A DNA stretch of 64,000 nt from an uncultured Pelagibacteraceae bacterium. GTDB lineage: Bacteria; Pseudomonadota; Alphaproteobacteria; Pelagibacterales; Pelagibacteraceae. Below are positions 15,627-24,661 of the stretch, one piece after another. The first letter of the stretch is position 1; the number at the start of each line of letters is the position of its first letter. The stretch spans positions 157,819 to 221,818 of the forward strand of contig CACOSU010000001.1 of the NCBI GenBank assembly GCA_902629935.1, read 5' to 3'. The notes beneath the pieces were generated by a model. That model had not been told where the DNA came from and did not search any database. It worked only from the letters and a program-made list of their open reading frames with translations. Made by a program: the position numbers and the translations under genes.

Positions 15627-18288
15627 AAGGATACCTACAAAACTTTTAAGAGAAGATATTAGGTATCTTGGAAATATACTAGGTAGAGTTATAAAGAAAC
15701 AAGAAGGTGAAAATTTTTTTAATTTAGTTGAAAAAATAAGAAAATTATCGAAAGCAAACAAAGCTAATAGTAACTCGAAACATTCTTACAATAGAATAAT
15801 AAGAGAAATTAAAAAATTAAATCCAAAGACTACTCTAAAACTCACTAGAGCTTTTACTCATTTTATGAATTTTATTAACCTTGCAGAATCAATTGATGCC
15901 TCACGAAGTCTTAATATTTACGAAAATGATAAAAAAAATATTTCAAATAAAAATATCTTTATAGAGGAAATTTTTGAGGAGCTTTTTGAAAATAAAAAGA
16001 TACCAGACACCAAAATATATAATTTAGCAAAAAATTTAAATATTGGAATTGTTCTAACGGCGCATCCAACAGAGGTTAAAAGACGAACTTTAATTCAAAA
16101 ATATCATACGATTACAGAGATACTTGAGCAGAGAGAACTTTTAAAGAATTTTCCTATAAAATTAAAAATACTTGATAAAAAACTTTATGATGAATTTACT
16201 ATTATATGGAATACAGATGATCTCAAAAGAGCGAAGCCAACGCCGTTTGATGAAGCAAGGTGGGGTTTAGCAATTATAGAGGATAGCTTATGGGATACAA
16301 TCCCAAAGGTCTATCGAAGGCTAAATTCTATATTTGTTCAAAACATGGGAAAAGGATTGCCAAAAAATTTTAATCCAATTGAGTTTGGCTCATGGATGGG
16401 TGGCGATAGAGATGGTAATCCATTTGTTACATCTAAAGTTACCAGGGAAGTCATACTTTTATCTAGATGGGAGGCTGCAAAACTTTATGAAAAAGCTCTA
16501 ACAAAAATTATTAGATCATATTCAATGCAAAATTGTTCTAAAAAAATTCTTAATAAAGTTGGTGAGACTTATGAGCCTTATAGAGTTTTTTTGAGACCTT
16601 TAAGAGATAAAATGAGAAACACACATAGGTTAATTGAACAACATTTGATTCATAAAAAGCCATTAGATCAAAATAAGCTATTGAATACAAAGGAAGAAAT
16701 TTTAAAGCCTCTTAGAATAGTAAGAGAATCTTTAGAGGAAAATCAAAATGAAAATATTGCAGGCGGAGAATTGCTTGATTTAATGAGAAGAGCCAAATGT
16801 TTTGGTATTAATTTAGCTAGGTTGGATATTAGACAAGAGTCTTCTAGACACACTCAACTAATGAATGAAATAATAAAAATAAAATTCAATAAAAATTACA
16901 ATCAACTATCAGAAATTAAAAAAGTTAATCTTCTAAAATCATTAATTTTATCAAAAAAAAATATCATTAATAAATATAATTTTAAAAATAAAGAAAATAA
17001 GGAAGTTTGGTCAACTTTTCAGACTTTGGCCAGTGAGCCCGCTGAATGTTTGGGTGCATATGTAATTTCTATGACCACTTCAGCTTCAGATATTTTATCA
17101 ATTTCTTTTTTACAAAAAGAAGCAAAAATCAAAGAAAAGTTAAGAGTTGTACCTCTATTTGAAACTTTAGATGATCTAATTAATGCTGAGTCAATAATGG
17201 AGAGCTTATTCTCAAAGCCTTGGTATAGAAAACTTATTAAAAATCAGCAGGAAGTAATGATTGGTTACTCAGACTCAAGCAAAGATGCAGGAAAAATTTG
17301 TGCAAGCTGGCACCAGTATAAAGCACAGGAAGAAATTGTTAAATTAGCAAAAAAATATGGAATTCAAGTTGTTTTTTTTCATGGAAGAGGAGGCTCGGCT
17401 GGAAGAGGTGGAGGACCTATTCAAGCTACTTTGAGATCACAACCACCTAACTCCGTTAATGGAAAAATTAGAATCACAGATCAAGGAGAGGTAATTCAGC
17501 AAAAATATGGATATGAACCATTGGCTAAGTATAATTTGTGCAGTTATATTGGTGCTGTAACAGAAGCAACATTAAATCCACCACCTGTTCCAAGACATAA
17601 TTGGCGAACATTGATAGAAAAAATGTCAGATATTTCAAAAAGTTCTTACAGAAAGAATATAAATCAAAACTCTGAATTTATTAAATATTTTAAAACTGTT
17701 ACTCCACATGTGGCTCTTGGAAAATTATCTATTGGCTCAAGACCATCAAAGAGAAAAAATGTTGATAACATTAAAAGTTTAAGAGCAATACCTTGGGTAT
17801 TTGCTTGGACACAAATACGATTAATGCTACCAGCATGGCTAGGAAGTGCAGAAGCATTAAGATATGCCAATATAAAACAATTTAGAAAAACTCTTTATGA
17901 TATGGAAAAAAATTGGCCATTTTTTAACTCAATGCTTGATATGTTGGATATGGTAATTTCAAAAGCTGATCCAGATATATCTAAAATTTATGAAGAATAT
18001 TTGGCAGATGAAAAATTGAAAAGAGTTGGTCAAAAACTTAGATTTCAATTCAAAGTTATAAAAGAGCTTAATAAAAAAATTACTCCCAAAGAAATTATAA
18101 AGTTAAGAAAAGAATTTAGAACCTCAGTAATTGTGAGAAATATTTATTCAGAGGTACTAAATATAATTCAGCCAATAGTAATTAGTAAAATTAAAAAAAA
18201 TAAAAAAATTAATAATAAAAAATATTTGAACGACGCTCTTCTTACATCAATTGCAGGTATTTCTGCCGCTATGAAAAATACTGGTTAA
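15601..18288 (+). CDS. ppc: Phosphoenolpyruvate carboxylase
   Basis: 895 residues, close to the usual 880-970. It carboxylates PEP to oxaloacetate to refill the TCA cycle. The first catalytic motif TAHPTEVKRRT is at 153-163. The second, FHGRGGSAGRGGGP, is at about 593-606, followed by QGEVIQQKYG. GSWMGGDRDGNPFVT near 262 and the C-terminal end with an invariant NTG are also present. The start at 15601 lies inside the end of the lactonase gene; the N-terminal YYERIPTKLLREDIRYLGNILG fits the family. ccdA begins directly after the stop. Confidence 0.95.
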   Translation: MKKKDLYYERIPTKLLREDIRYLGNILGRVIKKQEGENFFNLVEKIRKLSKANKANSNSKHSYNRIIREIKKLNPKTTLKLTRAFTHFMNFINLAESIDASRSLNIYENDKKNISNKNIFIEEIFEELFENKKIPDTKIYNLAKNLNIGIVLTAHPTEVKRRTLIQKYHTITEILEQRELLKNFPIKLKILDKKLYDEFTIIWNTDDLKRAKPTPFDEARWGLAIIEDSLWDTIPKVYRRLNSIFVQNMGKGLPKNFNPIEFGSWMGGDRDGNPFVTSKVTREVILLSRWEAAKLYEKALTKIIRSYSMQNCSKKILNKVGETYEPYRVFLRPLRDKMRNTHRLIEQHLIHKKPLDQNKLLNTKEEILKPLRIVRESLEENQNENIAGGELLDLMRRAKCFGINLARLDIRQESSRHTQLMNEIIKIKFNKNYNQLSEIKKVNLLKSLILSKKNIINKYNFKNKENKEVWSTFQTLASEPAECLGAYVISMTTSASDILSISFLQKEAKIKEKLRVVPLFETLDDLINAESIMESLFSKPWYRKLIKNQQEVMIGYSDSSKDAGKICASWHQYKAQEEIVKLAKKYGIQVVFFHGRGGSAGRGGGPIQATLRSQPPNSVNGKIRITDQGEVIQQKYGYEPLAKYNLCSYIGAVTEATLNPPPVPRHNWRTLIEKMSDISKSSYRKNINQNSEFIKYFKTVTPHVALGKLSIGSRPSKRKNVDNIKSLRAIPWVFAWTQIRLMLPAWLGSAEALRYANIKQFRKTLYDMEKNWPFFNSMLDMLDMVISKADPDISKIYEEYLADEKLKRVGQKLRFQFKVIKELNKKITPKEIIKLRKEFRTSVIVRNIYSEVLNIIQPIVISKIKKNKKINNKKYLNDALLTSIAGISAAMKNTG

Positions 18289-18996
18289 ATGTTAGAATTT
18301 TTAATTGCTTTTGGAGCAGGACTTATAAGTTTTTTATCTCCTTGTGTATTGCCTTTGATACCAGGTTATATTTCTTATATTTCAGGTCAGTCTTTACAAA
18401 ATTTACTACAGTCCAAAAAGATTAATCTATTTTCTTTAGTTTTATTTTGTTTAGGATTTTCAAGTGTATTTGTGATTTTAGGAGCCTCAGCGTCTTTTTT
18501 AGGTAAGGCATTTTTGCAAAATTCTGAAGTTTTAAGAATAACAGCTGGTGTTATAATAATTATTTTTTCGCTTCAATTAATTGGATTAGTAAACATTCCT
18601 TTTTTAAATTTTGAAAAAAGATTTGATGCAAAAGAGTCTAGAAATATTCTATTTCCTTACGTAATTGGATTAGCTTTTGGATTTGGTTGGACGCCATGCA
18701 TTGGACCAATTTTAGGTTCAATTTTAGCTTTAGCATCAATTGAAGAAACTTTATCAAGAGCAATATTATTACTTATATTTTACTCATTAGGGCTTGCAAT
18801 TCCATTTGTTTTATCTGGTTATTTAATTCAAAGATTTTTATTATTTTCAAAAAATTTTAAAAAAAATATTAATTTGATATCTAAAACTGGAGGAATAATA
18901 CTTTTAGTCACAGGTATTTTGATTTTAACAAATCAATTACAAGCTGTTGGTTTTTATATAATTGAAATCTTTCCTTTTATGCAAAAATTCGGATAA
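18289..18996 (+). CDS. ccdA: Cytochrome c biogenesis protein CcdA
   Basis: 235 residues, six membrane helices. Redox cysteines Cys19 (FLSPCVLPLIPGYISYISG) and Cys137 (GFGWTPCIGPILGSILA) lie in the paired proline-rich motifs of CcdA/DsbD-beta. It carries reducing equivalents across the membrane to the apocytochrome c haem-binding cysteines. The gene starts at the base after the ppc stop, so it is translationally linked to ppc. The cytochrome c' gene in this window is a plausible client. Confidence 0.92.
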   Translation: MLEFLIAFGAGLISFLSPCVLPLIPGYISYISGQSLQNLLQSKKINLFSLVLFCLGFSSVFVILGASASFLGKAFLQNSEVLRITAGVIIIIFSLQLIGLVNIPFLNFEKRFDAKESRNILFPYVIGLAFGFGWTPCIGPILGSILALASIEETLSRAILLLIFYSLGLAIPFVLSGYLIQRFLLFSKNFKKNINLISKTGGIILLVTGILILTNQLQAVGFYIIEIFPFMQKFG

Positions 18997-19005
18997 AAGG
19001 TATTT

Positions 19006-19593
19006 ATGAATATTTATCAAATAGACTCAAGTGCACGAAAAAAAGGCTCCACTTCAAGAGCTTTAGCAAAAAAACTTTTAAATAAAATAAAAAAACCTGG
19101 AGATGAAGTAATTTATCGTGATCTAGATGATGAGATGCTTTTTGTAAGCGGGTTAACAGAGTCTGGAATGAAAATAGACGAAAAAGACCAAACAGAGGAA
19201 CATAAAAAAATGTTTGAACTTTCGGACAAGCTTGTAAAAGAACTAAAAGAAAGCGATATAATTATAATTTCAGCTCCAATTTATAATTATGGTCCTCCAG
19301 CAACACTCAAAGCATGGTCTGACTTAGCAGCAAGAATAGGAGAAACTTTCAGATTCAAACCAAATGGTAGAAGGGAAGGATTGCTAAAAAACAAGCATGC
19401 TTATTTAGTCATAACATCTGGTGGAACAAAATTAAATAGTTCAGAAGATTTTCTAACTCCTTGGTTGAAATTTATATTAAATTTTTTTGGGATAGAAAAA
19501 GTAGATGTTATAAGCGCAGATCAAATGGCATTAGACTATGATAAATCAATTAAAGAAGCAGAAGCTCAAATAGAAAATTTATTTAAAGATTAA
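19006..19593 (+). CDS. Flavodoxin-fold FMN-dependent NADH:quinone reductase/azoreductase
   Basis: 195 residues. The AzoR-type N-terminus is IDSSARKKGSTSRALAKKLLNKI (FMN phosphate site), followed by IIISAPIYNYGPPATLKAWSDLAARIGETFRF, the classic AzoR/MdaB-type flavin and substrate loop, and LVITSGGT. It reduces quinones or azo compounds by two electrons using NADH. Ten bases after ccdA with an AAAGGT site; its 3' end overlaps the convergent dioxygenase gene by 11 bases. Confidence 0.88.
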   Translation: MNIYQIDSSARKKGSTSRALAKKLLNKIKKPGDEVIYRDLDDEMLFVSGLTESGMKIDEKDQTEEHKKMFELSDKLVKELKESDIIIISAPIYNYGPPATLKAWSDLAARIGETFRFKPNGRREGLLKNKHAYLVITSGGTKLNSSEDFLTPWLKFILNFFGIEKVDVISADQMALDYDKSIKEAEAQIENLFKD

Positions 19594-20686
19594 ATTTTCT
19601 TTTTAAATGTCTAAGTTTTCCTTCGGTGCTATCATAATCTATGTAGCATCCCTGTAAATATCTTTCACCTTCTTTTGTTTCATATGCTGTTCTTCCATGA
19701 AGTAATCTATGATTATCCATCATCATCAAGTCTTTTGGCTCAAGTTTGAATTCAATTCTATATTTATCTGAATTATACATTTCGGAAAGTTTTTTTCTTG
19801 CCTGATAATAAATATCTAATTTTTCTGTATCTAAAATTGGAACATAATCCAGTCTAGGACTAAATCTTACTTGTTTAAAACTTTTATCCTCATGGAGTTC
19901 AATTAAAGGAGAAATTGTCTCTAAAATAACTTCTTTATCAATAAATCTAAATCTTACTTTTACCTCTGTTAAAATTTTATAAAATTTTGGATATTGTTTC
20001 TTTAAATCTTCTGTAACAGTATAACCATCAACAAGTGTTGATAAACCACCAGAAACTTTACTTTCAATACAGTGTAAAAGTTGAATACATGGAACAGGAT
20101 TTCTATATGGATTATCTGTATGAGGTGCTAAAGCAAGTGATGTATAAGCAAGATCATTTGGATCAGGTTTAGATTTAACATCAAAATATTCACCAAAGTT
20201 TGTTCTTCGAACACTTCCAATAGAATTTGCAAATTTTACAATATAGTTTTTTGATGTTGGAATATTTTTAATTATAACAAATCCATATTTATAAAAAGAA
20301 ACAAGTAAATCATGCATCTCTTTACTTTGATAAAAATTTTCTTGATATTCAAAATTTTTAATATTTTCTAAAGTAGAATCCCATTTAGTTTTTTCTATAG
20401 AATTAATTACAACATCTTCTTTAGAAAATTCTGAAGCAATTTTATCAATCTCAAGTTTTGAATAAGCACCATCGTTAAAATCAACTTCTAAAAATTTCTC
20501 ATTAATATTAACTTTGTTGATTGAAATATCACTTTTTAGGAAAGTTGGATCAAAAAGTCTTTGTTGAGTTCCTTTGTCTAAAAATTCCTCACCATTTACT
20601 CTTTCACGTAACCAGAATGGGTGAATTTCTTTTCTTTCAGACCCATTATTGAAAAAAACTTTATTTTGAATAAGCTCGATTTTCAT
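19583..20686 (-). CDS. Gamma-butyrobetaine dioxygenase-like 2-oxoglutarate/Fe(II) oxygenase
   Basis: 367 residues. The N-terminal DUF971-like domain (about 1-85; HPFWLRERVNGEEFLDKGTQQRL) followed by a TauD-type catalytic domain is the architecture of gamma-butyrobetaine and trimethyllysine hydroxylases. Iron ligands are His189 and Asp191 (APHTDNPYRNPVP) and His330 (RLLHGRTAYE); the Arg that binds 2-oxoglutarate lies just after this. The product of BBOX is carnitine. No carnitine catabolic gene is adjacent, so the physiological substrate (a quaternary amine) is inferred. Confidence 0.85.
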   Translation of the reverse strand: MKIELIQNKVFFNNGSERKEIHPFWLRERVNGEEFLDKGTQQRLFDPTFLKSDISINKVNINEKFLEVDFNDGAYSKLEIDKIASEFSKEDVVINSIEKTKWDSTLENIKNFEYQENFYQSKEMHDLLVSFYKYGFVIIKNIPTSKNYIVKFANSIGSVRRTNFGEYFDVKSKPDPNDLAYTSLALAPHTDNPYRNPVPCIQLLHCIESKVSGGLSTLVDGYTVTEDLKKQYPKFYKILTEVKVRFRFIDKEVILETISPLIELHEDKSFKQVRFSPRLDYVPILDTEKLDIYYQARKKLSEMYNSDKYRIEFKLEPKDLMMMDNHRLLHGRTAYETKEGERYLQGCYIDYDSTEGKLRHLKRKFNL

Positions 20687-20753
20687 AATTATAAGCCTAG
20701 AATTATTTAAAATTTAACTTTAATCAATATAAATTAAATAGTAAGAGTTCTCT

Positions 20754-21560
20754 GTGAAAAATTTTGATACAAAAAAATATCCAATATTTGCTAGCTTTTT
20801 AAATAAATTAGCAAAAGATTTAACAAGTTTTTATAACACTGCGTTAAAAAAACCTTTTAAGATATCTAATAAGATGAAAGGCAAAGGTTACGACCCAGTT
20901 ACAACATCAGATAGAGCATTTGAAAAATTTATAAGATCAAAAATTTCTAAAAAATTTCCAAGTCATCAAATTATTGGTGAAGAATTTGGCCATAAAAATA
21001 CTATGAGTGAATTTTCTTGGGTAATTGATCCGATTGATGGAACTAGATCGTATGTTGTTGGTAATCCTAGTTGGAGTAATTTAATTTCACTTAATTATAA
21101 TGGAGAACCTATTTTAGGATTAGCTAATTTTCCACAAATGAAAAAATATTATTTAAATATAAATAAGAATTTAGCTTATGTTTTTGAAAATAATAAAAAA
21201 AAAAAATTAAAAGTAAATAAAAAAATAAATTTTGCAAATGCAAAATTAGCTGCTGCATTTCATCATCACTTATCATTAAAACAACAATTAAAAATTTCTA
21301 AATTTATAAAACGAATGCAATTTCCATGTTTTGATGCTTTAACATATTGTCAAATGGCCGAAGGTAGAATAGAGATAGTTGCTCAATGTGCAAATAAAAT
21401 TTGGGATATTCATCCATTGATACCAATAATAAGAGCAGCAGGAGGCATTATAACTACATGGGATAATAAAAATCCTGTGTTAGGAGGGAATATAGTTGTT
21501 TCTAATACTAAACAAAATCATCAAAAAGTATTAAAATTATTAAAACCAGTTGCTAAATGA
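20754..21560 (+). CDS. hisN: Inositol monophosphatase-family phosphatase, probable histidinol-phosphatase
   Basis: 268 residues, GTG start. Metal-binding motifs are GEE at 75-77, DPIDGTRSYVVG from 92, and NKIWDIHPLIPIIRAAGG near the C-terminus. The RSY(V) after DPIDGT and the overall pattern favour HisN (histidinol-phosphate to histidinol) over inositol or CysQ-type phosphatases; those alternatives cannot be excluded. It is unusually lysine-rich. The DUF924 gene overlaps by four bases. Confidence 0.8.
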   Translation: MKNFDTKKYPIFASFLNKLAKDLTSFYNTALKKPFKISNKMKGKGYDPVTTSDRAFEKFIRSKISKKFPSHQIIGEEFGHKNTMSEFSWVIDPIDGTRSYVVGNPSWSNLISLNYNGEPILGLANFPQMKKYYLNINKNLAYVFENNKKKKLKVNKKINFANAKLAAAFHHHLSLKQQLKISKFIKRMQFPCFDALTYCQMAEGRIEIVAQCANKIWDIHPLIPIIRAAGGIITTWDNKNPVLGGNIVVSNTKQNHQKVLKLLKPVAK

Positions 21561-22120
21561 TATCAGAGAGAGCACAATTAATTCTAGACTTCTGGTTTAA
21601 AGAAACACCTTCAGAAATGCGATTTAAAAAAAATGATGAGTTAGATCAAAAAATTAGAAATAATTTTTCAAATGATTATAAGCTTGCATGCCAAAATGAG
21701 TATGATGATTGGCAAGATAATCCAATGAGTTGTTTAGCATTGGTAATTTTGTTTGATCAGTTTTCAAGAAATATGTTTAGAAACGATAAAAAGTCTTTTG
21801 CTCAAGATCAAAAAACTAGATTGATTGTAAATGATGCTGTTTACTCTGGTTATCTGGAAGCTATGAATGAAAATCAAAGATTTTTTATGTTGTTGCCATT
21901 AATTCATAGCGAGGAAATTAGCGACCATGAAATGGCCTATTATTTATTGAATAAATATTTAAGAGAACATGAGGGATATAATAAAATCAAAAAATTTTGG
22001 CAAGATCATACAAAAGTAATAAGATTGTTTCATAGATATCCACATCGAAACGAAATTTTAGGTCGTGAGTCAACTGAAGAAGAATTGGAATTCTTAAAAG
22101 GCCCAGGCTCATCTTGGTAA
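21557..22120 (+). CDS. DUF924 family protein
   Basis: 187 residues. Matches the DUF924 pattern: ILDFWFKETPSEMRFKKNDELDQKIRNNF, CLALVILFDQFSRNMFRND, FMLLPLIHSE and FHRYPHRNEILGRES. It is a helical, TPR-like cytoplasmic protein of unknown function. It overlaps the HisN-like gene by four bases and is followed one base later by the DUF952 gene, so three genes form one unit. Confidence 0.88.
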   Translation: MISERAQLILDFWFKETPSEMRFKKNDELDQKIRNNFSNDYKLACQNEYDDWQDNPMSCLALVILFDQFSRNMFRNDKKSFAQDQKTRLIVNDAVYSGYLEAMNENQRFFMLLPLIHSEEISDHEMAYYLLNKYLREHEGYNKIKKFWQDHTKVIRLFHRYPHRNEILGRESTEEELEFLKGPGSSW

Positions 22121-22121
22121 T

Positions 22122-22493
22122 ATGAATCTCGAATTTATTTTCAAAATTATAGATAAAAAAGAATGGCAAGAAGCTAAACTATCAGGAACATATGGAGGAT
22201 CTAAAAAAGATATTGTAGATGGTTATATTCATTTTTCTGAAAAAGACCAAGTAGATGAAACTCTTAAAAAACACTATCCAAAAGTTGAAAATTTACTTTT
22301 ACTGAAAGTAAATGCTTTTAAACTTGAACATTTACTTTGGGAACAGGCATCAAACGGAGATATGTATCCTCACTTATACTCTACTTTAGATGTTAATTAT
22401 GTTGTAGATGAATTTGAACTACCTTTAGATGATGAAGGAATTCATGAGTTACCAGAAATTTTAAAAAATTATCAGTTTAGTCGACCAAGATAA
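22122..22493 (+). CDS. DUF952 family protein
   Basis: 123 residues. FKIIDKKEWQEAKLSGTYGGSKKDIVDGYIHFSEKDQVDETLKKHY is the DUF952 signature with its conserved IHFS. LLLLKVNAFKLEHLLWEQASNGDMYPHLY completes the domain. Structures in this family resemble an ADP-ribosyltransferase-like fold, but I know of no assigned activity. Last gene of the hisN-DUF924-DUF952 unit; its 3' end overlaps the convergent SMR-like gene by 22 bases. Confidence 0.88.
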   Translation: MNLEFIFKIIDKKEWQEAKLSGTYGGSKKDIVDGYIHFSEKDQVDETLKKHYPKVENLLLLKVNAFKLEHLLWEQASNGDMYPHLYSTLDVNYVVDEFELPLDDEGIHELPEILKNYQFSRPR

Positions 22494-22807
22494 TTAACCA
22501 TTACTACACCAATAATAATAAGGATAATTCCAATAGTTCCATAAATATTAGGTACTTGATTAAATTTTAACACAGCAAAAAGCACAACTCCTGTAACTGT
22601 TAAACCACTGTATGTGGAATAGGCAAATCCAACCGGAAGAGCTGACATCGCTTTTGCAATTGAAAACATTGTAATACACATAAATAAAATACATAAAATA
22701 GAGGGTGTTAGTTTGGTAAATCCATCAGATATTTTAGCAAAACTATTTGAAGCAATACCAAACACTATTCCGTTGGCTAAAAACAAATATCCTAACAATG
22801 GTTTCAT
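22472..22807 (-). CDS. SMR-family small membrane transporter (paralogue 2)
   Basis: 111 residues, four membrane helices. The start at 22807 is preferred to an upstream in-frame start at 22915, because MKPLLGYLFLANGIVFGIASNSFAK aligns with the N-terminus of SMR proteins and the longer form would overlap the DUF2798 gene. FAKISDGFTKL and GFAYSTYSGLTVTGVVLF fit the fold (EmrE has MKFSEGFTRL and AYAVWSGLG). The essential membrane Glu14 of EmrE is a Gly (Gly17) here. It may pair with the other SMR gene (23040-23372) as a heterodimer. Confidence 0.82.
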   Translation of the reverse strand: MKPLLGYLFLANGIVFGIASNSFAKISDGFTKLTPSILCILFMCITMFSIAKAMSALPVGFAYSTYSGLTVTGVVLFAVLKFNQVPNIYGTIGIILIIIGVVMVNYLGRLN

Positions 22808-22809
22808 GT

Positions 22810-23037
22810 TTATTCTTTTGATGCAATTTTGTTTACTAATGGTCTCATTAAAGGCGCTAAAGTAAATGCAGATATTAAAATAATTGGATACGCAAACATT
22901 ATAGAATATCTCCATCTAAAAAAGAAACCATCCGAGACCCCTGTATTCACAGCTACAACCACACCACTCATAATAATACTCATACCAAAAGACATTAAAA
23001 TCATAAATAATGGTTGAGCATATTTTTTATTAATCAT
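22810..23037 (-). CDS. DUF2798 membrane protein
   Basis: 75 residues with two membrane helices. ILMSFGMSIIMSGVVVAVNTGVSDGFFFRWRYSIMFAYPIILISAFTLAPLMRPLVNKI is the DUF2798 pattern (MSxxMS, NTG, FxxRW, APLxRPLV). Function unknown. It lies between two SMR-like genes with only two bases to each, so it is almost certainly co-translated with them and may form one membrane complex. Confidence 0.85.
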   Translation of the reverse strand: MINKKYAQPLFMILMSFGMSIIMSGVVVAVNTGVSDGFFFRWRYSIMFAYPIILISAFTLAPLMRPLVNKIASKE

Positions 23038-23039
23038 AA

Positions 23040-23372
23040 TTAATTATTACCTAGCAGGTTGACCATTAAAACACCAACAATAATAAAAGCTAAACCAATT
23101 AATGAATATAAATTAGGCACTTGATTAAATCGAATTATACCCACAGCAACAGTTGCTATAATTGTTAAACCTGCAAAGGAAGCATAAGTTATTCCCATTG
23201 GAATATTTTTCATTACCAATGAAAGAGCATACATACATAATACAATAGTGATTGCTGTAATTATACTTGGAAAAAGAAGAGTAAATCCCTCAGCACTTTT
23301 TGCAAAGCTATTTGAAGTAACACCCAAAAAAACTGCAATCCCTAAAAATAAATACGAAGTAGCAAGACTCAT
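23040..23372 (-). CDS. SMR-family small membrane transporter (paralogue 1)
   Basis: 110 residues, four membrane helices. Residues 11-31 align without gaps to EmrE around MKFSEGFT (here AKSAEGFT), but the proton/substrate-coupling Glu14 is replaced by Gly17. MGITYASFAGLTIIATVAVGIIRFNQVPNLYSLIGLAFIIVGVLMVNLLG fits helices 3 and 4. Loss of the Glu in both paralogues argues against proton-coupled drug efflux. It is followed by DUF2798 and the second SMR gene. Confidence 0.83.
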   Translation of the reverse strand: MSLATSYLFLGIAVFLGVTSNSFAKSAEGFTLLFPSIITAITIVLCMYALSLVMKNIPMGITYASFAGLTIIATVAVGIIRFNQVPNLYSLIGLAFIIVGVLMVNLLGNN

Positions 23373-23410
23373 GCAAAGACTTTAAATGAATTTATTCAGA
23401 ATTTATATAA

Positions 23411-24001
23411 TTATTTAAGTGACCAATTAATAGCATCTTCCATTCTATCATCACCCCAAAAGAGTTCATTTTTTGTAACAAAAGATGGACTACCAAATAT
23501 TTTATTTTCACGAGCTGAGTTTGTATTTTTGTTATATGTTGTCTCTATATCTGAGGATTTTGCTTCAGAGATGATTTTATTTTTATCTAAGTTTAATTCT
23601 GAACAAACTTCAGAAATACTTGGTTCGATCGCTGGTTCTTTACCTTCCTGAAACCATTTTTTATAAGTAATAGCAACAAATTTTTCACCCCAACCTTTTT
23701 CAAAACCAAGTATGGCAATTTGGTTTGCTAAATCAAATTCTGATAATGGATAGGGTACTGGTGTTTTAGCAAAAAAACCGTAACCTTCAGCTCTTCTTTC
23801 AATATCCCTCCACATGTAATTGACTTTATTCATTTTATCCGTTGGAAAAGGGATATTATTCATCTCTTTCATGATTGCTCTTACTGAAAAAGGTTTCCAA
23901 TTGAATTTTACTTGATGTTGCTTTTCAACATCAAGTATTCTAGTTACGGATAAATAGGTGTAAGTGCTTCCTATCGAAAAATAAAAATCAATTTCACTCA
24001 C
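23411..24001 (-). CDS. DsbA-family 2-hydroxychromene-2-carboxylate isomerase-like protein
   Basis: 196 residues. The thioredoxin-fold N-terminus IDFYFSIGSTYTYLSVTRIL has Ser where disulfide oxidoreductases have CxxC, as in kappa-class GST-like HCCA isomerases. WKPFSVRAIMKEMNNIPFP, KVNYMWRDIERRAEGYGF and the C-terminal SARENKIFGSPSFVTKNELFWGDDRM are the family pattern. It is a glutathione-dependent isomerase/transferase with unknown substrate. It starts directly before the SnoaL-like stop in a ten-gene minus-strand run. Confidence 0.87.
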   Translation of the reverse strand: MSEIDFYFSIGSTYTYLSVTRILDVEKQHQVKFNWKPFSVRAIMKEMNNIPFPTDKMNKVNYMWRDIERRAEGYGFFAKTPVPYPLSEFDLANQIAILGFEKGWGEKFVAITYKKWFQEGKEPAIEPSISEVCSELNLDKNKIISEAKSSDIETTYNKNTNSARENKIFGSPSFVTKNELFWGDDRMEDAINWSLK

Positions 24002-24322
24002 TTATTTTGGCATTGGAGTAGCGCCAGTTTCTAAACTTATGATTTTTCCGTTGTCATATTTGTAAACTGCCATTACTGCCTCGACATTTCCGTCATCAAA
24101 AGTCACTAACGAATGATGAACACCAACTTCATCATTTTCGTAGACAATTCTAACCTTATCTTGATTAATGTCACCACTCATTGCCCATTTTATAACATCA
24201 CCTTTATTTAGAACATTCCCTGACTTATGCATTGTGAATTTAAAATCATCATGCAAAAGATCATTCATTACTGCTTCATCTTTATTTTTTAAAGCAGCAC
24301 TATATTTTTCTAATATTGACAT
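24002..24322 (-). CDS. SnoaL/NTF2-like small protein
   Basis: 106 residues. LEKYSAALKNKDEAVMNDLLHDDFKFTMHKSG is the first helix-turn of the NTF2 cone fold, followed by four strands. Such proteins act as isomerases, cyclases, hydrolases or binding domains, so the activity is not predictable. A good AGGA site precedes the ATG. It lies between a GYD-type gene and the HCCA isomerase-like gene. Confidence 0.75.
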   Translation of the reverse strand: MSILEKYSAALKNKDEAVMNDLLHDDFKFTMHKSGNVLNKGDVIKWAMSGDINQDKVRIVYENDEVGVHHSLVTFDDGNVEAVMAVYKYDNGKIISLETGATPMPK

Positions 24323-24337
24323 ATTATTCCTTTCTAT

Positions 24338-24661
24338 TTATTCACCTGGTTTTTTAAAATTTTTTCCAGCATTTGCGGCTTTGTTAAAAGTTTTATTATA
24401 ATCAAATACCTCATGAATCATAATATCTTCCATTAATCCTGCATTCATAATTGCAACTTTCATTCCTAGAACACTCTCATAATCACCTTCAATTACATTG
24501 ATTACGTCAAATCTTCCTCGAACCCATTCATAGCTATGATATTTTACTCCTACAGTTTCACAAATAGCTTTAATAGCAGCCCCTCTGTCTGCATCAGGGT
24601 CACTTTGCATTCTCTTAGCCAGATCACGACTTATCTTACCAATGATATAAAATTTAGACAT
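24338..24661 (-). CDS. GYD-domain-like small protein
   Basis: 107 residues. The ferredoxin-like alpha/beta fold is suggested by FYIIGKISRDLAKRMQSDPDADRGAAIKAICETVGVKYHSYEWVRGRFDVINVIEGD, which resembles GYD-family proteins (a beta strand, helix, then GxxDVVxI-type strand). Function unknown. Its ATG overlaps the stop of the upstream cupin gene by one base. Confidence 0.65.
   Translation of the reverse strand: MSKFYIIGKISRDLAKRMQSDPDADRGAAIKAICETVGVKYHSYEWVRGRFDVINVIEGDYESVLGMKVAIMNAGLMEDIMIHEVFDYNKTFNKAANAGKNFKKPGE

Noticed and set aside
22808..22915. Longer start for the second SMR-like gene
   Set aside because: It overlaps the DUF2798 gene and adds 36 residues with no SMR similarity.
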